Assembly (NCBI RefSeq): GCF_000687475.1
Contig: NC_057318.1
Location: 4,960,001-5,024,000 of the forward strand
Source: Ustilaginoidea virens
Lineage: Eukaryota > Ascomycota > Sordariomycetes > Hypocreales > Clavicipitaceae
DNA length: 64,000 nucleotides
Direction of reading: 5' to 3'
The notes under the pieces are model-generated. The model had not been told where the DNA came from and searched no databases. It saw nothing but the letters and a program-made list of their open reading frames with translations. Both the position numbers and the translations under genes were made by a program. This document shows positions 58,839 through 64,000 of the stretch, piece by piece (positions within the stretch are counted from its first letter, which is position 1; the number at the start of each line of letters is the position of its first letter).

Positions 58839-59178
58839 ACTGGGTACATTCCAGCACCACTCCTACAAGTTCCCCCCGAGGCCAGTGCCACCATCACGTG
58901 AGCTGGCGTTTCTCCCTCCAGCCTTCCAGTCTCCCATGACTTCAACCGTCCATCTCCATGTCCTCTTCGTCCCATCATGTCCTCTTACGCGCTGCTCCTT
59001 CACCTCCACACTCGTGAACAGGCTCTTGTTTTGTAGGACAGGACCCGTAACGCCGCGCGTACATGTGCGCCTCCAAGCGAAATGTCGACCCGCACGTAAA
59101 CATCTCCAATCCCTTCGCTCGCTGCAGCTGCAAGACCGGTCAACCTCGCCTTCGCGTCCGCTTCTTCCCCAAGCGAAC
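58839..59178 (+). promoter_or_regulatory. SHG1 upstream region, shortened by the retrotransposon
   Basis: 340 bp between the target duplication and the SHG1 start codon, mostly pyrimidine-rich on the plus strand. The native promoter further up has been moved more than 32 kb away. Confidence 0.55.
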
Positions 59179-62066
<2,888 letters not shown>

Positions 62067-63724
62067 TCACTCCGTTCCGGACCATGAGGGAAGTCTCAGC
62101 ATCTGAGTCTTTTGCGGGTCGTAATGTTGCAAGGCAGCAACAAAGATGAATAAGCCGCCAAAGACGAGTGCCGTGATAACAACGCATCGTCGTGTCGCCA
62201 AAGAGCCGGAGCCGCGGCCCTGAGCAGACGTCGAACTCCACATGCTGACTGTCCACGAAATAGACAAGCGAAACAGCTTGACGATTTGCTCGTAACCAAG
62301 CGAGTAGTACGTTAAACCGGCGAGAGCAATGGCGTATCCAATAGTTTGCATAAACGAGATCTTGGTGTTCCAGATAAGAATAGACACGATGATGAGAAGA
62401 ATGTTCTTGAATATGCCAGTAAGGGTCATGACCAGGCCGGACGTGCGTCCAATCTGAAATGGTTGCTTGTCAGCAAGGATGGAACAGAGGGAGCATGGCT
62501 CTCGCAGCAACGCTTAGCAACATGTACGTACCAAAAAGACGCTGGTGATGTTCAACAAAAAAGCAATAGAAGCATTCAGAATCAGTATGCTAATTCCGAC
62601 GTCAGACACGGCAGCCCACGTGAACCTTGGCAATTCGCTGGGTACAGCCACGAGAAAGTTCATGACGGCACAGACGGGAGCAAAGTAGTAAAGCCCAACG
62701 AGGGGGTCCATCTTCATGCCGTCTCCGCTGAGCAATACTTGAATCATGACGATGCGTATAGCCTCGAAAACAATGCCACCCATCTGGTACATGAAACCAA
62801 TGAGGGAGAAGTGGATTTCACCGACCGAGGCCAGCGCCACACCTGCCACGATCCACAGAACGTTGAGGAAGGATGCCAGATTAGGCTCGGCAACGCGCCA
62901 TGCCCAAGAGGTGAAGAGCACCGCTACAGGGGCTGCAGCCTTGAGCATCTGGATGAAGGGCACAGACAGATACAGATAGACCACATTGGAGCAAACGAGA
63001 GATCCAGAGTAAAAGATGCCGATGGGGAGGATTGTTCGGCAGTACGTGCGGGAGGTAAGCGGTATCTTCTTACGAGAGTCGAGCAACGACGTCGACCGAG
63101 CGAGAATTTGTGTAGCGATTGTAGCGAAAACCAGATGCCAACAGGTCAAGAGGATAGCTGGTGCTAGGTCAGTGAGACGTTTCTCGCCGGCGGGAACCCT
63201 CGTTTCCCTGGATTCTCCGTTTCGTTGCCTGTCCCAGACAGCCCAGTTGATGGAGGAGTGGGCCACGCTTCAAAATGGGGTCAACTTACGGAAGCCTAAG
63301 CACTCCTGTTAGCCATGATTCGTGAACAATAAAGATTGGCATGGGGCGGGAGAGGACATACGAAATCCTCCAGTGTCTATTAACCACTTATTGAAAAGAA
63401 TAGTGCAATTTGAAACAAAAATCCAGGCTCTGAATGTGCAGGTGTCAGTAGGCTCTTCCCGAATCTGCGACGAGACAACGCAGGCCGACTCGTCTGGATG
63501 ACAGCCACCTTTTCGGAAGCATCTGATCTGCCGTAAACGGGAAAGGGTGATTGCACGCACGATATATACACGGCCGTGTGTAAAGTCCTAGCGACTGGTT
63601 CCTCTTCCTTGCTGACGGCATTGGTTGGTAGCACATCATCGTCCATGTTGAACGAAGAGGAGGGAGCGGTAGACGACGACATTGCGGAGGACGGTGTGCT
63701 GGATGACGAGGGGTGCGAGGCCAT
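62067..63724 (-). CDS. Triose-phosphate transporter family membrane carrier (nucleotide-sugar transporter-like)
   Basis: Multi-pass carrier of the drug/metabolite transporter superfamily, TPT family, probably in the Golgi or ER. The substrate cannot be read. Exons are 63724-63561, 63429-63362, 63163-62532 and 62453-62067, 416 residues with about ten hydrophobic segments. Joins restore FVSNCTILFNKWLIDTGGF to PAILLTCWHLVFATI and SVFL to IGRTSGLVMTLTGIFKNI, both family blocks. The core also shows YLYLSVPFIQMLKAAAPV, GEIHFSLIGFMYQMGG and KMDPLVGLYYFAPVCAVMN, all typical of fungal TPT homologues. A Ser-rich N-terminal 50 residues precede the first helix. Donors are GTGCGT, GTATGT and GTACGT. Exon 3 could start six bases later with a small change (two residues) and still be in frame. 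Confidence 0.9.
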
Positions 63725-64000
63725 GAGAGACTAGGATTGAGCGAACACCGGTGCCGTTCGGCTAGCCAAGCGAGACGTGGTGAGGAAGGTCTGCGTCGTC
63801 TCTTCTGCGTGCGCAGTCGCGCTACATGTGAACGAATTGCGAAGAGATGAACAAAGGCCAAAAGTCCTGCGTCGCAGGGTCGGCGGTGGTGGTTGGGCAG
63901 TCTGGAGTTGGTGTCGAGGACCAAACAAGAGGCAGCCGTGCGGATGAGATTGAGACGGGGTCGCGGGATTAGTGGAAGGCACGGTCGCGCCACGGGGCAT
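63725..64000. other. Upstream region of the TPT carrier
   Basis: No supported gene; the promoter and 5' untranslated region of the minus-strand carrier continue past the window edge. Confidence 0.5.

Overview
The window is nuclear DNA from a filamentous ascomycete, most likely a sordariomycete and probably Hypocreales. Three things point there: short GT-AG introns of about 55-180 bp, fungal-type housekeeping genes, and a sharply bounded AT-rich island whose repeats differ almost only by C-to-T / G-to-A transitions at CpA/TpG, the signature of repeat-induced point mutation (RIP). No tRNA, rRNA or CRISPR array was seen.

Left arm (1-26.7 kb, GC-rich, gene-dense). In order: the 3'-truncated mitochondrial phosphopantetheinyl transferase (AcpS/Ppt2 type); dolichol kinase SEC59; ORC2; the phosphatidylglycerophosphatase GEP4; TIM22; a membrane-anchored GH16 glucanase; a small multi-pass membrane protein; the splicing factor PRP45/SNW1; a p24 cargo receptor; a PhoD-like phosphatase; RRP15; the mitochondrial ferredoxin YAH1; and the mitochondrial fusion protein UGO1. 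Exons were joined by splice sites and continuity of protein families. Five of the thirteen genes (PPT2, GEP4, TIM22, YAH1, UGO1) serve mitochondria. The others cover ER glycosylation and secretion (SEC59, p24), replication (ORC2), splicing (PRP45) and ribosome assembly (RRP15).

Central island (26,718-58,833). The whole 32 kb is a single LTR retrotransposon insertion that was itself invaded repeatedly. The outer element is a minus-strand Ty3/gypsy element with 139-bp LTRs and the 5-bp target duplication CAGGT on both sides. Inside it are (i) a 735-bp solo LTR with duplication AAAAC; (ii) a 341-bp solo LTR with duplication GTAAG; (iii) a minus-strand Ty1/copia element in the rare tandem form LTR-internal-LTR-internal-LTR (three 716-bp LTRs, two 6,067-bp internals) with a single outer duplication TCAGT; and (iv) a plus-strand Ty1/copia element with 341-bp LTRs and duplication ATTCA. 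Removing these insertions leaves a gypsy element of about 9.5 kb, which carries its own 582-bp gag duplication. All coding frames in the island are broken by RIP-type stops.

Right arm (58.8-64 kb, GC-rich again). SHG1, a COMPASS histone-methylation subunit with a very long Arg/Ser/Asp-rich tail, begins only 345 bp beyond the outer LTR. Convergent with it is a triose-phosphate-transporter-family membrane carrier.
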